A stretch of 64,000 bases of DNA from Glaciecola sp965660815. Its GTDB lineage: Bacteria; Pseudomonadota; Gammaproteobacteria; Enterobacterales; Alteromonadaceae. Below are positions 35,997-45,178 of this stretch, in pieces. The DNA lies in assembly GCA_965660815.1 (NCBI GenBank), contig CBFIBG010000013.1:1-64000 (forward strand). The letters are read 5' to 3'. The position numbers and the translations under genes were made by a program. A model generated the notes under the pieces. That model saw only the letters and a program-made list of their open reading frames with translations. It had not been told where the DNA came from and searched no databases. The number at the start of each line of letters is the position of its first letter. Within the stretch, counting starts at the first letter, position 1.

Positions 35997-37940
35997 TTAG
36001 CGATTTAGTCTTTTGTCGATAAGAGAATCAACAACAGATGGATCGGCTAATGTTGAAGTATCACCTAACTGGTCATGCTCGTTTGCAGCAATCTTACGCA
36101 AAATCCGGCGCATAATTTTACCAGAACGTGTTTTAGGTAATCCAGTTGTCCACTGAATTAAATCTGGCGTAGCAATCGGGCTCAACTCTTTACGTACCCA
36201 CTTTTTAACTTCGGCAGTCAAGTTATCGTCAGTTGTGATGCCTTCGTTTGGAGTCACGTATACATAAATACCTTGACCTTTGATGTCATGAGGGAAGCCT
36301 ACAACAGCTGCTTCTGCGATATCTTTGTGAGCTACTAAGGCGCTTTCTATCTCTGCAGTTCCCAAGCGGTGACCAGAAACGTTAAGAACATCGTCTACCC
36401 GGCCGGTTATCCAATAATAACCATCTTCATCTCTGCGCGCACCGTCACCTGTAAAATAAACATTTGGATAAGCACTAAAATAAGTTTCAATGAAACGTGG
36501 GTGGTTGTTATACACCGTTCTAGCTTGGCTAGGCCAGCTATCGGTGATAACTAGATTGCCTTCCCCAGCACCTTCTAACGCATTGCCTTCAGCATCGAAC
36601 AAAGCAGGCTTAACACCAAACATTGGACGCGTTGCACTTCCTGGTTTTAATGGAGTCGCTGCTGGTAGAGGAGCGATCATCATTCCGCCTGTCTCTGTTT
36701 GCCACCAAGAATCGATAATTGGGCAACGGCCTTGACCGATTACTTTGTGATACCATTCCCACGCCTCAGGATTTATAGGCTCACCTACTGAACCTAATAC
36801 TCTCAAGGTCGATAAGTCGCAACCTTCAACTGGCTCTTTACCATGTGCCATCAATGCTCTGATTGCAGTTGGGGCCGTATATAGGCTATTTACTTTGTAC
36901 TTCTCAACTATTTGGGCAATTCGTTTGTTGCTTGGATAAGTTGGAACACCTTCAAAGAACACTTGGGTCGAGCCGTTTGCTAAAGGACCGTATGTCATAT
37001 AGCTGTGACCTGTAATCCAACCCACGTCGGCAGTACACCAATATATATCGTCCTCTTTGTAGTCGAATGCGTATTTAAACGTTAATGCGGTGTATAACAA
37101 ATAACCGCCAGTGGTGTGCACCACACCTTTAGGTTGACCGGTAGAACCAGAAGTATAAAGAATGAACAAAGGATCTTCCGCATTCATTGTTTCAGGCTCA
37201 CACTGAGCGCTACAGTCTTCTACAAGCTCATGCCACCAAACATCAACGTCACTATTCCAAGCAACATCACCACCGGTAAGCTTGTGCGTTATGACGGCTT
37301 TAATGGATGGACAAGCACCGTTGGCAATTGCCTCATCAACGTTTGCTTTTAGAGGTACTGAACGTCCTGCTCTTCGACCTTCGTCACATGTAATGACAAC
37401 TTTCGCATCACTATTGTTAATACGATCAGCTATTGCGTTAGGAGAAAAACCACCAAAGATTACAGAATGAACTGCTCCGATTCGCGCACAGGCTAACATT
37501 GCATATGCGGCATGAGGAACCATAGGCATGTAAATAGCTACTCTATCTCCCTTTTCAACGCCTAGCTTTTTCAGACCATTGGCCAGTTTACATACTTCAT
37601 AGTGCAATTTTTGATAAGTAACCTTTTCTTCGTCTTCTGGAGAATCACCTTCCCAGTATATCGCGACCTTTTTTGCATTATCTTTAAGGTGTCTATCGAT
37701 ACAGTTGTAACTTGCGTTTAACTGACCATCTTCAAACCATTTTATTTCGCATTTTTCTGGCGAAAAGTCTGTATTCTTTATTATGGTTGGCGTTTTAAAC
37801 CAATCTAATTCTTTTAATTGCTCTGCCCAGAATGCCTCTGGATCATTTATAGAGGCTTCGTACATTTCGTTGTATTCAGCTTCGCCAAAATGCGTTCCTT
37901 GTTGTAATGATTCTGGTACTGGATATATTTTGTCACTCAT
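35997..37940 (-). CDS. acs: acetyl-CoA synthetase
   Basis: A 647-residue AMP-forming acetyl-CoA synthetase, full length. It converts acetate, ATP and CoA to acetyl-CoA through acetyl-AMP. The ATP-binding loop is YTSGSTGQPKGVVH. The tryptophan of the acetate pocket region is in SWWQTETGG, with YFTGDGARRDEDGYYWITGR as the hinge motif. The C-terminal catalytic lysine is K608 in PKTRSGKIMRR; in other bacteria this lysine is inactivated by acetylation and restored by deacetylases. The CrbS/CrbR pair next to it probably controls its transcription. A GNAT-containing protein and a deacetylase are encoded about 3-6 kb away. A monocistronic unit with its own terminator. Confidence 0.98.
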   Translation of the reverse strand: MSDKIYPVPESLQQGTHFGEAEYNEMYEASINDPEAFWAEQLKELDWFKTPTIIKNTDFSPEKCEIKWFEDGQLNASYNCIDRHLKDNAKKVAIYWEGDSPEDEEKVTYQKLHYEVCKLANGLKKLGVEKGDRVAIYMPMVPHAAYAMLACARIGAVHSVIFGGFSPNAIADRINNSDAKVVITCDEGRRAGRSVPLKANVDEAIANGACPSIKAVITHKLTGGDVAWNSDVDVWWHELVEDCSAQCEPETMNAEDPLFILYTSGSTGQPKGVVHTTGGYLLYTALTFKYAFDYKEDDIYWCTADVGWITGHSYMTYGPLANGSTQVFFEGVPTYPSNKRIAQIVEKYKVNSLYTAPTAIRALMAHGKEPVEGCDLSTLRVLGSVGEPINPEAWEWYHKVIGQGRCPIIDSWWQTETGGMMIAPLPAATPLKPGSATRPMFGVKPALFDAEGNALEGAGEGNLVITDSWPSQARTVYNNHPRFIETYFSAYPNVYFTGDGARRDEDGYYWITGRVDDVLNVSGHRLGTAEIESALVAHKDIAEAAVVGFPHDIKGQGIYVYVTPNEGITTDDNLTAEVKKWVRKELSPIATPDLIQWTTGLPKTRSGKIMRRILRKIAANEHDQLGDTSTLADPSVVDSLIDKRLNR

Positions 37941-38221
37941 GGCTTTATCTCCGTTGAATAGGTTTAGATCGTTCTATACCCATAACAATAGACTTATTGC
38001 GCCAAACCAAAATGCTACTTTGGTATAATCTGAAATATCTTGTTAAAAAAATGTACGCATATAAAATCAAAAAGCCCTAAATGCAGAGTGTTAGAGGGTT
38101 CAAGCCACCTTAGTCTTATAGACCAACCGCTAATTTTCAAGATTTTCCATCTGATAGATTATTAGCCTGTCGAAGCAAATACACACTTGTTTTGGCAAGT
38201 TGATAGCAAGTAATTATGTGG
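37941..38221. promoter_or_regulatory. acs upstream region
   Basis: Non-coding. It should contain the acs promoter and CrbR site. A short inverted repeat CAATA-GACT-TATTG is at 37986-37999, about 50 bp before acs. No clear CRP site (TGTGA-N6-TCACA) was seen. Confidence 0.3.
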
Positions 38222-38333
38222 TAAAGATAGCATCTATACCGGTTACTTCGTAGCTAAATACCTACAGCATTTAGCCTATCAGCACCTCTTCTTACTAGGA
38301 TCTTTGGCCACCATTATTATGGTGGCTTTTTTT
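38222..38333 (+). ncRNA. candidate small RNA ending at an orphan terminator
   Basis: A strong rho-independent terminator faces the plus strand at 38307-38333, yet no plus-strand gene lies upstream; the nearest, crbS, ends at 34925. Weak -35-like TTGGCA and TTGATA hexamers lie near 38190-38205. Transcription from there would give an RNA of about 110 bases with a C/U-rich segment (CACCTCTTCTTACTAGG) before the terminator, as in Hfq-dependent sRNAs. No known family is recognised. The start is a guess. Confidence 0.35.
38307..38333 (+). terminator. plus-strand rho-independent terminator
   Basis: GCCACCAT-TATT-ATGGTGGC followed by seven T. An 8-bp GC-rich stem with a perfect T-tract. It does not serve any annotated gene. 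Confidence 0.8.
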
Positions 38334-38507
38334 ATACAATATTATCTTGTGGGGCATTACACGGCAGTTGTATCTTCAGTTGAAAGATTACGCTTAGTAA
38401 CATTGGAAGCACTTTTTGTGAAGCTGTGCATAATTATTGGGATTGATTTTGCTAAATTAGGGTCAAATTAATTCAATCAGTGATTTCGAATATAGCATGT
38501 TAATTCA

Positions 38508-39674
38508 TTAGGAAAGGGTAAATATAGCAACGAGCGGAATCACAAAAAACACTCCGACAATATACACCAACCCATAGAGCTTTTGCTCAGCAACCTTTAC
38601 CGAAAGAGCATAAGACAACTTAGGAGGAAGTTCCCTCAAAAACCAAATACCGAAAATCACAGCGACAGCGAGCAGATTGTAAGTAAGATGCACTAACGCT
38701 ATTTGCAAAGCCAAAATTGCATTCGCTCCAGATATTGAAAGCGCCGCGATTACAGCTGTAATGCAGGTACCTATATTGGCCCCCAAGGTAAACGGATAGA
38801 TAGAGCGCGCCGTGACAATGCCATTTCCGACTAAGGGCACCATTAATGATGTTGTAGTAGAACTAGACTGCACCAAGACAGTGACAACGGTTCCCGACGC
38901 AATTCCAGTTATCGGACCTTTACCTAAACTTCGTTGAAGTATTTCTCGAGCCTTCCCTACCATTAGCGATTTCATAATTTTGCCCATGTAAGTGATAGAC
39001 AGAATAATGAGCGCTAATCCAATTAATATTCTCGCTCCGCCATCTGCAATCGGTGGCAGAGTCGCAGTTAATAACTTCACACCGTCTATTATCGGCCCTG
39101 TTACCGCTTTAATTGGATTAAATCCGCCTACATCAGTGCCTGAGCTTTGCTCTAGGAAGGACACGAAAAAACCACTTAGTTGCTCTAAGAAACCAAACAT
39201 GATTTCCAGAGGGAGAAATATTAAAACTGCAAAAATATTGAAAAAGTCATGAATAGTGGCAGCATTAAAAGCACGTTGAAATTCGCCTTTATCTCTAATG
39301 TGCCCCAAACTCACAATGGTATTGGTGATACTAGTGCCAATATTAGCCCCCATCATCATTGGTATGGCAATGGTAATGGGTAAACCACCGGCAACCATTG
39401 CCACTATAATAGCTGACACTGTGCTAGAAGACTGAATAAGAGCCGTGCAAACCATGCCTATTATTAGGCCTAATATTGGGTTAGATGCAAACTCAAATAA
39501 AGCCAGCGCGTGCTCTTCGGTCGCCGTTCTAAACCCTCCGCCAATCAGACCAACCGCTGTGAGCATTAAAAAGATAAGTAAAACTAGGCATACCCAACGA
39601 ATATACGAAGGCCAAGCAGATAAACCGTGCGTTGGATGTGCATTAGGTGGAATAGAATTATTGTTATTCGTCAT
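38508..39674 (-). CDS. Na+/phosphate cotransporter family protein (NptA-like)
   Basis: A 388-residue membrane protein with about eight to ten helices. The two inverted QSSS repeats that mark the Na/Pi cotransporter family are clear: ALIQSSSTVSAIIVA (about residue 80) and LVQSSSTTTSLMVPL (about 265). Each is accompanied by a GANIGT motif (MMGANIGTSIT and LGANIGTCIT). Length and layout match NptA of Vibrio. It imports phosphate with sodium, or in some bacteria works in reverse. It starts 7 bp after the aldo/keto reductase stop codon and is therefore probably cotranscribed with it. No Pho box was seen before this unit. Confidence 0.92.
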   Translation of the reverse strand: MTNNNNSIPPNAHPTHGLSAWPSYIRWVCLVLLIFLMLTAVGLIGGGFRTATEEHALALFEFASNPILGLIIGMVCTALIQSSSTVSAIIVAMVAGGLPITIAIPMMMGANIGTSITNTIVSLGHIRDKGEFQRAFNAATIHDFFNIFAVLIFLPLEIMFGFLEQLSGFFVSFLEQSSGTDVGGFNPIKAVTGPIIDGVKLLTATLPPIADGGARILIGLALIILSITYMGKIMKSLMVGKAREILQRSLGKGPITGIASGTVVTVLVQSSSTTTSLMVPLVGNGIVTARSIYPFTLGANIGTCITAVIAALSISGANAILALQIALVHLTYNLLAVAVIFGIWFLRELPPKLSYALSVKVAEQKLYGLVYIVGVFFVIPLVAIFTLS

Positions 39675-39681
39675 ACAGGTC

Positions 39682-40734
39682 TTAAAAAGTCAGGGGATAT
39701 TGTTTAAGTACAGCATTGATATCATCAGCACAAGCCTTGTCAAGTGGCGTGTCGAATGCTTTGATATTTTCTTTTAATTGCTCGGAACTGGTCGCACCGA
39801 TTATGGTTGAGGTGACCCCATCTATCGAGTCACACCATTTAAGCGCTAGAGCAGCTGGGCTAATAGAATGTTTTTTAGCAACTTCACAGTATGCAGACAC
39901 AGCTTCCTCGCTCGTATTTGTATCTCTAAACAAACCCATGCGTTGTATCAGTGTAAATCGGCTTCCCTGTGGTCTAGCACCGCCTAAGTATTTACCAGTC
40001 AGTAACCCTGTTGCTAGGGGGGACCATGGCAAATAAGCGATGTTCTCAAACATACAGGTTTCAATTAAATATGGCCAATCTTTTGGATGTAATAAGTTAA
40101 ACTCGTTTTGGATAGAAACTGGCCGAGGAACGTTCATCTCGTCGCATAAGGACAGATAAGTATGGATTCCCCACGGAGTATCGTCAGACAGCCCCCAATG
40201 TCTTATCTTGCCATCATCAATCGCCTTTTTAAGGCCGGTAAGAATATCTCTCATACGGTCTTTTTCTTTCGTTATATCGACAGTACTTAGTGAGTGTTGG
40301 TTAGGCCAGTGTTTGCCAAAGTGCGGAGATTGTCTATTAGGCCAATGCAATTGATATAAGTCGATATAATCGGTATTTAAACGAACTAACGATTGTTCTA
40401 TCGCATGTTCAATTGCCTCGCTTGAAATCAAGCCTCCCTTTCTTATGTAAGATAATCCCGGGCCCGCAATTTTTGAAGCTATAATTATGTCGTTTCGTTT
40501 TGCAGTGTTTCTCTTTAACCAATTACCTATGCATCTTTCTGTGTCACCATAGGTTTCTTGATTGGGCGGGACAGGATACATTTCAGCAGTATCAATAAAA
40601 TTAATACCTTGTGACAATGCGTAATCGATTTGTTGATCCGCATCTTGCTGGTTATTCTGGATGCCCCAAGTCATACTGCCCAGACATACTCTGGATACTT
40701 TGAGTTCAGATGAACCTAATATTGAATAATGCAT
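39682..40734 (-). CDS. aldo/keto reductase, Tas-like
   Basis: A 350-residue NADPH-dependent aldo/keto reductase, close in length and wording to E. coli Tas. The catalytic Asp and Tyr are in FIDTAEMYPVPP. The Lys is in IIIASKIAGPG and the His in LYQLHWPNR. The cofactor region IIGATSSEQLKENI is near the end. Acts on aldehydes or ketones in the cytoplasm; the substrate is unknown. The gene is first in a pair with the Na/Pi cotransporter (7 bp gap). About 100 bp of non-coding DNA separates it from the deacetylase gene upstream. Confidence 0.92.
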   Translation of the reverse strand: MHYSILGSSELKVSRVCLGSMTWGIQNNQQDADQQIDYALSQGINFIDTAEMYPVPPNQETYGDTERCIGNWLKRNTAKRNDIIIASKIAGPGLSYIRKGGLISSEAIEHAIEQSLVRLNTDYIDLYQLHWPNRQSPHFGKHWPNQHSLSTVDITKEKDRMRDILTGLKKAIDDGKIRHWGLSDDTPWGIHTYLSLCDEMNVPRPVSIQNEFNLLHPKDWPYLIETCMFENIAYLPWSPLATGLLTGKYLGGARPQGSRFTLIQRMGLFRDTNTSEEAVSAYCEVAKKHSISPAALALKWCDSIDGVTSTIIGATSSEQLKENIKAFDTPLDKACADDINAVLKQYPLTF

Positions 40735-40839
40735 ATAACCTCATTAAAAATAGAAGGCACGATGGCCTCACTAGCATTTCACTTTGATGGTTATACGCGA
40801 GTAATATGAAGTTTGTATTAAAATTAATTTAGTATTCGC

Positions 40840-41763
40840 TTAACTGGCCAATGTTTTAACATGGGCAACTACACTTCTGGCTAAAGCACTTAAAGCATAT
40901 CCACCTTCAAGAACAGACACTATCTTGCCTTTGCAATGTTTTTCAGCGACCCGTTTTATTTCTTCGGTCAACCAGACATAGTCATTTTCAACCAATCGTA
41001 CGTAGCCCATATCGTCTTCAGCGTGAGCATCGAAACCCGCAGATATGAAAATTAATTCTGGTTTAAATTCATCTAGTCTCTTAAACCAATGACTGACTAA
41101 TTCTCGGTATTCTTTACCTGAGGTTCCTGCGGGAATTGGCACGTTGACAATGTCCTCTCGGGACTCTTCGTCACCGCAAAAAGGATAAAAAGGGTGTTGG
41201 AATGACGAGCAGAACATAATTCGTTCATCATCAAGCACAATATCTTGCGTACCGTCTCCGTGATGCACGTCAAAATCGATAATGGCAACGCGTTTCAAGT
41301 TGAGTTTTTCAAGCGCGTATTTAGCACCTATTGCAACGTTATTAAACACACAAAACCCGGCTGATGAAGCTTTTTTTGCATGGTGACCAGGGGGCCTAAC
41401 TGCACAAAATGCACTAAGGGTTTTCTCTTCAACAACTAAATTGACCGCATCTACCACGGCCCCGGCCGCATACAGAGCAGCGTCTAGACTTTTGGACATA
41501 AATATTGTGTCTTCATCTATCCAAACTCGCTCATAGTCTTCGGTAGGGGCTTTGTCAAAAACATTGTCCACAAAGCTTTTGTCGTGAGCTAGCGTTATTA
41601 AACTTCTGTCTATTGGATTCGCGTCGGCAAAATGAACGACATATTCAAGACCGGAGGCAATTACTTGATCATTAATTTGGTGCATCCTAGCGGGTGCTTC
41701 TGGGTGCTCATCTCCCATATTGTGCAGTACGCACTTAGGACTTCCTATTATCGTCACTGTCAT
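40840..41763 (-). CDS. histone-deacetylase-family protein (AcuC/HdaH-like)
   Basis: A 307-residue zinc deacetylase. The active-site motifs are complete: CAVRPPGHHAKK with GFCVFNN, then DFDVHHGDGTQDI and SAGFDAHAEDDMG. This is the group that includes HDAC6-like bacterial enzymes and AcuC, which in Bacillus deacetylates acetyl-CoA synthetase. It lies 23 bp after a CoA-transferase/GNAT fusion gene and is probably in the same operon, 3 kb from acs. Deacetylation of Acs or other acetyl-lysine proteins is therefore a reasonable role, though acetylpolyamines are an alternative. Confidence 0.93.
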   Translation of the reverse strand: MTVTIIGSPKCVLHNMGDEHPEAPARMHQINDQVIASGLEYVVHFADANPIDRSLITLAHDKSFVDNVFDKAPTEDYERVWIDEDTIFMSKSLDAALYAAGAVVDAVNLVVEEKTLSAFCAVRPPGHHAKKASSAGFCVFNNVAIGAKYALEKLNLKRVAIIDFDVHHGDGTQDIVLDDERIMFCSSFQHPFYPFCGDEESREDIVNVPIPAGTSGKEYRELVSHWFKRLDEFKPELIFISAGFDAHAEDDMGYVRLVENDYVWLTEEIKRVAEKHCKGKIVSVLEGGYALSALARSVVAHVKTLAS

Positions 41764-41786
41764 TGTAAATTCCTCTGGTGTGAATA

Positions 41787-43673
41787 TTAATTTTGTAATT
41801 TAATGCCTAACTCAATATCGGCCAATGATTCTTTAGTCAAATCTCGAATCAATTCAATCTCACCAGGCTCGGGGTTAAACGTTCGTTTAAAGCCATTACT
41901 TTCAAATACGGCTATCATTGGTTTATTGTTGTTTTTCACAATCGCAAATACTTTCTCAAGCCCTCTAAGCTTGGCAATTTTTACCATCTCTGCGAGCAAA
42001 CGCTTTGCCATGCCTTTTCCTTGGTTGTTTTCTCTTGTTACAAAAGCGACTTCACAGGCTTTTGCTTGTTCGTATAAATAATAACGGCCTACGGCCTCAA
42101 TGCGAATTTTGGCCCCCTCTTGTTGAACAATCGTAAGCGCTACGTCTTTTGTTTGGTCAACACTAACTAGGTCACATGATTTTTCTCTGGTCATTGACTG
42201 AGGAATGTAGTTGTAACGCATACGAATGGTTTCTTTGGTATGAGAATAGAAAAACTCCTGCAAACGTCGTTCATCCGAAGGATTTAGAGGCCTCAAATAA
42301 AACTTTTGCTCATCTATCATAAATGGTTTTATTTGAACCTCGCCAAATTCAACGACATCTGTTGGAAACTGCTTCTGATAATCGGGTACCCAGTAATATC
42401 GGCGGATATCCTTTAACAGGTCTTCTCTGAATTTGGGATGAGCGACTCTTATAAGTTCAAGAGCTCTTTCTCGAATGCTTTTGCCTTTTAGATAGGCTAT
42501 GCCAAATTCGGTAACCACATACTGCACATTCCCCCTAGACGTCACCACACCGGCTCCTTCACTTAAATGAGGAACAATTCGCGAAACCTCTCCGTCTCTC
42601 GCCGTGGAAGGCAGAGCAATAATCGATTTTCCCCCTTTGCTTTTAGAAGTTCCATCTATAAAATCAACCTGTCCACCTATGCCACTGTAAAAATCGTAAC
42701 CAATAGAGTCCGCTACAACCTGACCGCTTAAATCAATTTGCAGCGCACTATTGACTGAAACCATGTAGTCGTTTTTAGCAATGTTGGAAGGCTTGTTAAT
42801 ATAGGAGGTGGGAAAAAACTCTACATGAGGATTGTTATGCAGAAACTCATACAATTTTTCACTCCCTAGAGCGAAGGAGGTAACCGTTTTGCCTGGATGA
42901 AAGGTCTTCTTACGATTATTTACCACTCCTTTTTGCATTAAATCTATTATTCCATCGCTGATCATTTCAGAATGAACGCCAATGTTTTGATGGGTATGCA
43001 AATATCGAGTAACTGCTTCTGGAATTTTGCCAATACCTAGTTGAATGGTCGCTCCATCATCAATTAATAGAGACACATATTGGCCAATTCGGTCACTTAT
43101 TTTGGTTTCGCTAGCCAGTTTCACTTCAGGCAATGGTTGTGATACCTCTATGCAAGCTGAGAATTCACTTAAATGCAGAAATGAGTGACCAGATGTTCTT
43201 GGCATTTGCGGATTTATTTGAGCAATTATGTGTTTAGCATTACGCGCCGCAGACATCACGACATCGACCGATACTCCTAGCGAACAATAGCCCAATGAAT
43301 CAGGTGGAGACACCATAATAAGAGCAGCATCTAAGGGCATTACATCATTTGCAAATAAGCCAGATATTTCTGACAAAAAACAAGGCGTATAATCTGCTCG
43401 TCCTTCATCAACTGCCGTCCTAACCGCGTCACCGTGAATGAAGAAGGTATTTACTTTGAAGCGATCTTTAAATTCGGGTAATGCCCATCTATTTTCCCCA
43501 ATAGTGACAATATGGGTTACCTCAATATCATCTATCCCCTTACCGTCGTCTATTAGGCTGTCCATTAACGCATTGGGAACGGCCGCGTTTGAACCGATAA
43601 AGATACGATTTCCTGACTTTAAAAACTGATGCCAATCTATCTTATTATTAAATTGAGATTTGACTAGTTGCAT
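41787..43673 (-). CDS. acetyl-CoA hydrolase/transferase fused to a GNAT acetyltransferase
   Basis: A 628-residue fusion. Residues 1-440 are an acetyl-CoA hydrolase / 4-hydroxybutyrate CoA-transferase-like domain. It has the GIGKIPEAV and GIGGQVDFI glycine motifs, and the probable catalytic Glu in VVTEFGIAYLKGKS. Residues about 465-615 are a GNAT domain with the acetyl-CoA loop ENNQGKGMAKRLL and a terminal AVFESNGFKR. The first domain would move or release CoA from acyl-CoA; the second transfers acetyl to an amine, perhaps protein lysine. It is followed 23 bp later by a deacetylase gene. The fusion is known in proteobacteria, but its role is not settled. The start is ATG. Confidence 0.92.
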   Translation of the reverse strand: MQLVKSQFNNKIDWHQFLKSGNRIFIGSNAAVPNALMDSLIDDGKGIDDIEVTHIVTIGENRWALPEFKDRFKVNTFFIHGDAVRTAVDEGRADYTPCFLSEISGLFANDVMPLDAALIMVSPPDSLGYCSLGVSVDVVMSAARNAKHIIAQINPQMPRTSGHSFLHLSEFSACIEVSQPLPEVKLASETKISDRIGQYVSLLIDDGATIQLGIGKIPEAVTRYLHTHQNIGVHSEMISDGIIDLMQKGVVNNRKKTFHPGKTVTSFALGSEKLYEFLHNNPHVEFFPTSYINKPSNIAKNDYMVSVNSALQIDLSGQVVADSIGYDFYSGIGGQVDFIDGTSKSKGGKSIIALPSTARDGEVSRIVPHLSEGAGVVTSRGNVQYVVTEFGIAYLKGKSIRERALELIRVAHPKFREDLLKDIRRYYWVPDYQKQFPTDVVEFGEVQIKPFMIDEQKFYLRPLNPSDERRLQEFFYSHTKETIRMRYNYIPQSMTREKSCDLVSVDQTKDVALTIVQQEGAKIRIEAVGRYYLYEQAKACEVAFVTRENNQGKGMAKRLLAEMVKIAKLRGLEKVFAIVKNNNKPMIAVFESNGFKRTFNPEPGEIELIRDLTKESLADIELGIKLQN

Positions 43674-43784
43674 GAGATTAATTTCTTACAAGATTATAAA
43701 TTAGCAATAGATTATAGATTATCGTAATGAATTATCTTGATCTAGATTAGACATACTCCATTTTCCGACCATTTATACAGGGCA

Positions 43785-43812
43785 TAAAAAAACCGATACC
43801 CTGCGATATCGG
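43785..43812 (-). terminator. terminator of the TonB operon
   Basis: CCGATA / TATCGG with an eight-base loop, followed on the minus strand by seven T. It lies just after the TPR gene, the last gene of the operon. Confidence 0.7.
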
Positions 43813-43845
43813 CTTTATGTTATTAACACAATGATGCAAAAATGA

Positions 43846-45168
43846 CTAAGGAGCCGCAAGTATCTGTTGTCTCTGCTGATAGGATGTTTGCTCTTTTTCT
43901 ACATAACTTTTCCATTGTCTAGCCGCTGAACGACTACTGCTATAATCTTCTGCCAAGGCTAGTTGCTCAAGTGCTTGATTAAATTCTCGCAAGTTGTAAA
44001 GGGCTAAACCTAGCACCATATGAGTGTCACCAGGCCTTGTCAAATCTCCTTTTTCGAGCGCAGTTTTCGCAGCGCTTACGGCTTTTTCATATTTTGAGTT
44101 GTTGTAAAAAAGCAACGCTAACTGTCCATCAAGCTTACCATTGTCGGACAACTCAGCTGCATTTTGCATCGCAATTATAGCCTTATCGTCTTCTTTGGCC
44201 GCTTGCCAAGACTGAGCTAAAAACTCCAAATTACGCAAGTTACTAGGCAATACCCCTGATTCAATAGCCTGTTCCATTAGTCTTGCACCCTTGTATGGTA
44301 CTTGATGGTAATAATACAGTTGCGCGAGATTAAAGGTATCTGAAGCAGAATTTATAAAACCTCGTTGATAAGCTATTTCCATAGTCGCAAGCTGTTTTTC
44401 CTCTTGCTCAAGCTCACCATACATTCCAGCTAACTGAATCCAATATTTGGGTTGGTCGTATAGCCTTATCAGCTTGATGATGATGTCTTTCACTTTTTCA
44501 GGCTGTTTCATTTCAAAATATATTGCGCGTTGCAAAATTAGCCAATTTTCATCGGGTAAATAACCGTCTTCTTCATGTCCAATTATCGCAGCTTCAATAT
44601 ATTTCATCGCTTCTTCATAAGCTTTATCTTGATACAAAGCCTGAGCCTTCAACACATAATTTCGTGGGGGTATTTTACCGTTATTTAAAGCTTCCCAGCG
44701 CTCTAGATAAGCAATAACGTCTTTATAATTGCCTTGAGCCATGCTCAATTGAGCCAAACTAAATAAAGCGGTTTGTTCAAAACTGATCGGGATAGGAGAT
44801 TGACTTACCGCCAGTTCAAAGCTTTCTATGGTCTTGTCAAAGTCTTCTTCGGCGTAATAAATAAAACCATAAAAATTATACATCATGGCTTTTTCGTAAC
44901 TGTTCATACTCGAGCTTTTATCTTTAACTTCGTCAAGTATGGCTAAAGCTTCAGCCACGTCACCTTTGTCCGCAGTATCTTGTGCTCGAGCAAGTTGCTC
45001 ATACACTCTCGACCTTAGAGCAGGCGTTCGTCTAGTTTCGCGCTCGCCTAAATTAGTGGCTTGTGCCTTAGCGTCTGCAACGACCAAATCAATTGGAACA
45101 AAACCTGCCAATGTAAGACACATTATAAGGCACATACATAAGCAAGAAAATTGGGAAATAATGCGCAT
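43846..45168 (-). CDS. periplasmic TPR protein of the TonB system
   Basis: About 440 residues with a signal peptide (hydrophobic residues about 8-24). Many TPR repeats follow from about residue 70 onward (YNFYGFIYYAEEDFDKTIESF is a clear one, shortened here to FYGFIYYAEEDFDK). Last gene of an operon with DUF3450, TtpC, ExbB, ExbD and TonB genes, an arrangement seen in Vibrio and Alteromonadales, where the TPR partner assists the TonB2 complex. I choose ATG 45168, which has AGGA eight bases upstream; an in-frame ATG at 45177 lies directly on that site. It begins just after the TonB stop codon, so translation is probably coupled. Confidence 0.88.
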   Translation of the reverse strand: MRIISQFSCLCMCLIMCLTLAGFVPIDLVVADAKAQATNLGERETRRTPALRSRVYEQLARAQDTADKGDVAEALAILDEVKDKSSSMNSYEKAMMYNFYGFIYYAEEDFDKTIESFELAVSQSPIPISFEQTALFSLAQLSMAQGNYKDVIAYLERWEALNNGKIPPRNYVLKAQALYQDKAYEEAMKYIEAAIIGHEEDGYLPDENWLILQRAIYFEMKQPEKVKDIIIKLIRLYDQPKYWIQLAGMYGELEQEEKQLATMEIAYQRGFINSASDTFNLAQLYYYHQVPYKGARLMEQAIESGVLPSNLRNLEFLAQSWQAAKEDDKAIIAMQNAAELSDNGKLDGQLALLFYNNSKYEKAVSAAKTALEKGDLTRPGDTHMVLGLALYNLREFNQALEQLALAEDYSSSRSAARQWKSYVEKEQTSYQQRQQILAAP

Positions 45169-45178
45169 ATAATTCATC

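Noticed and set aside
38090..38115. TTCAAG flanked by G and C, resembling a tRNA T-arm
   Set aside because: The stem has two mismatches in five pairs, and no acceptor, anticodon arm or CCA fits around it.
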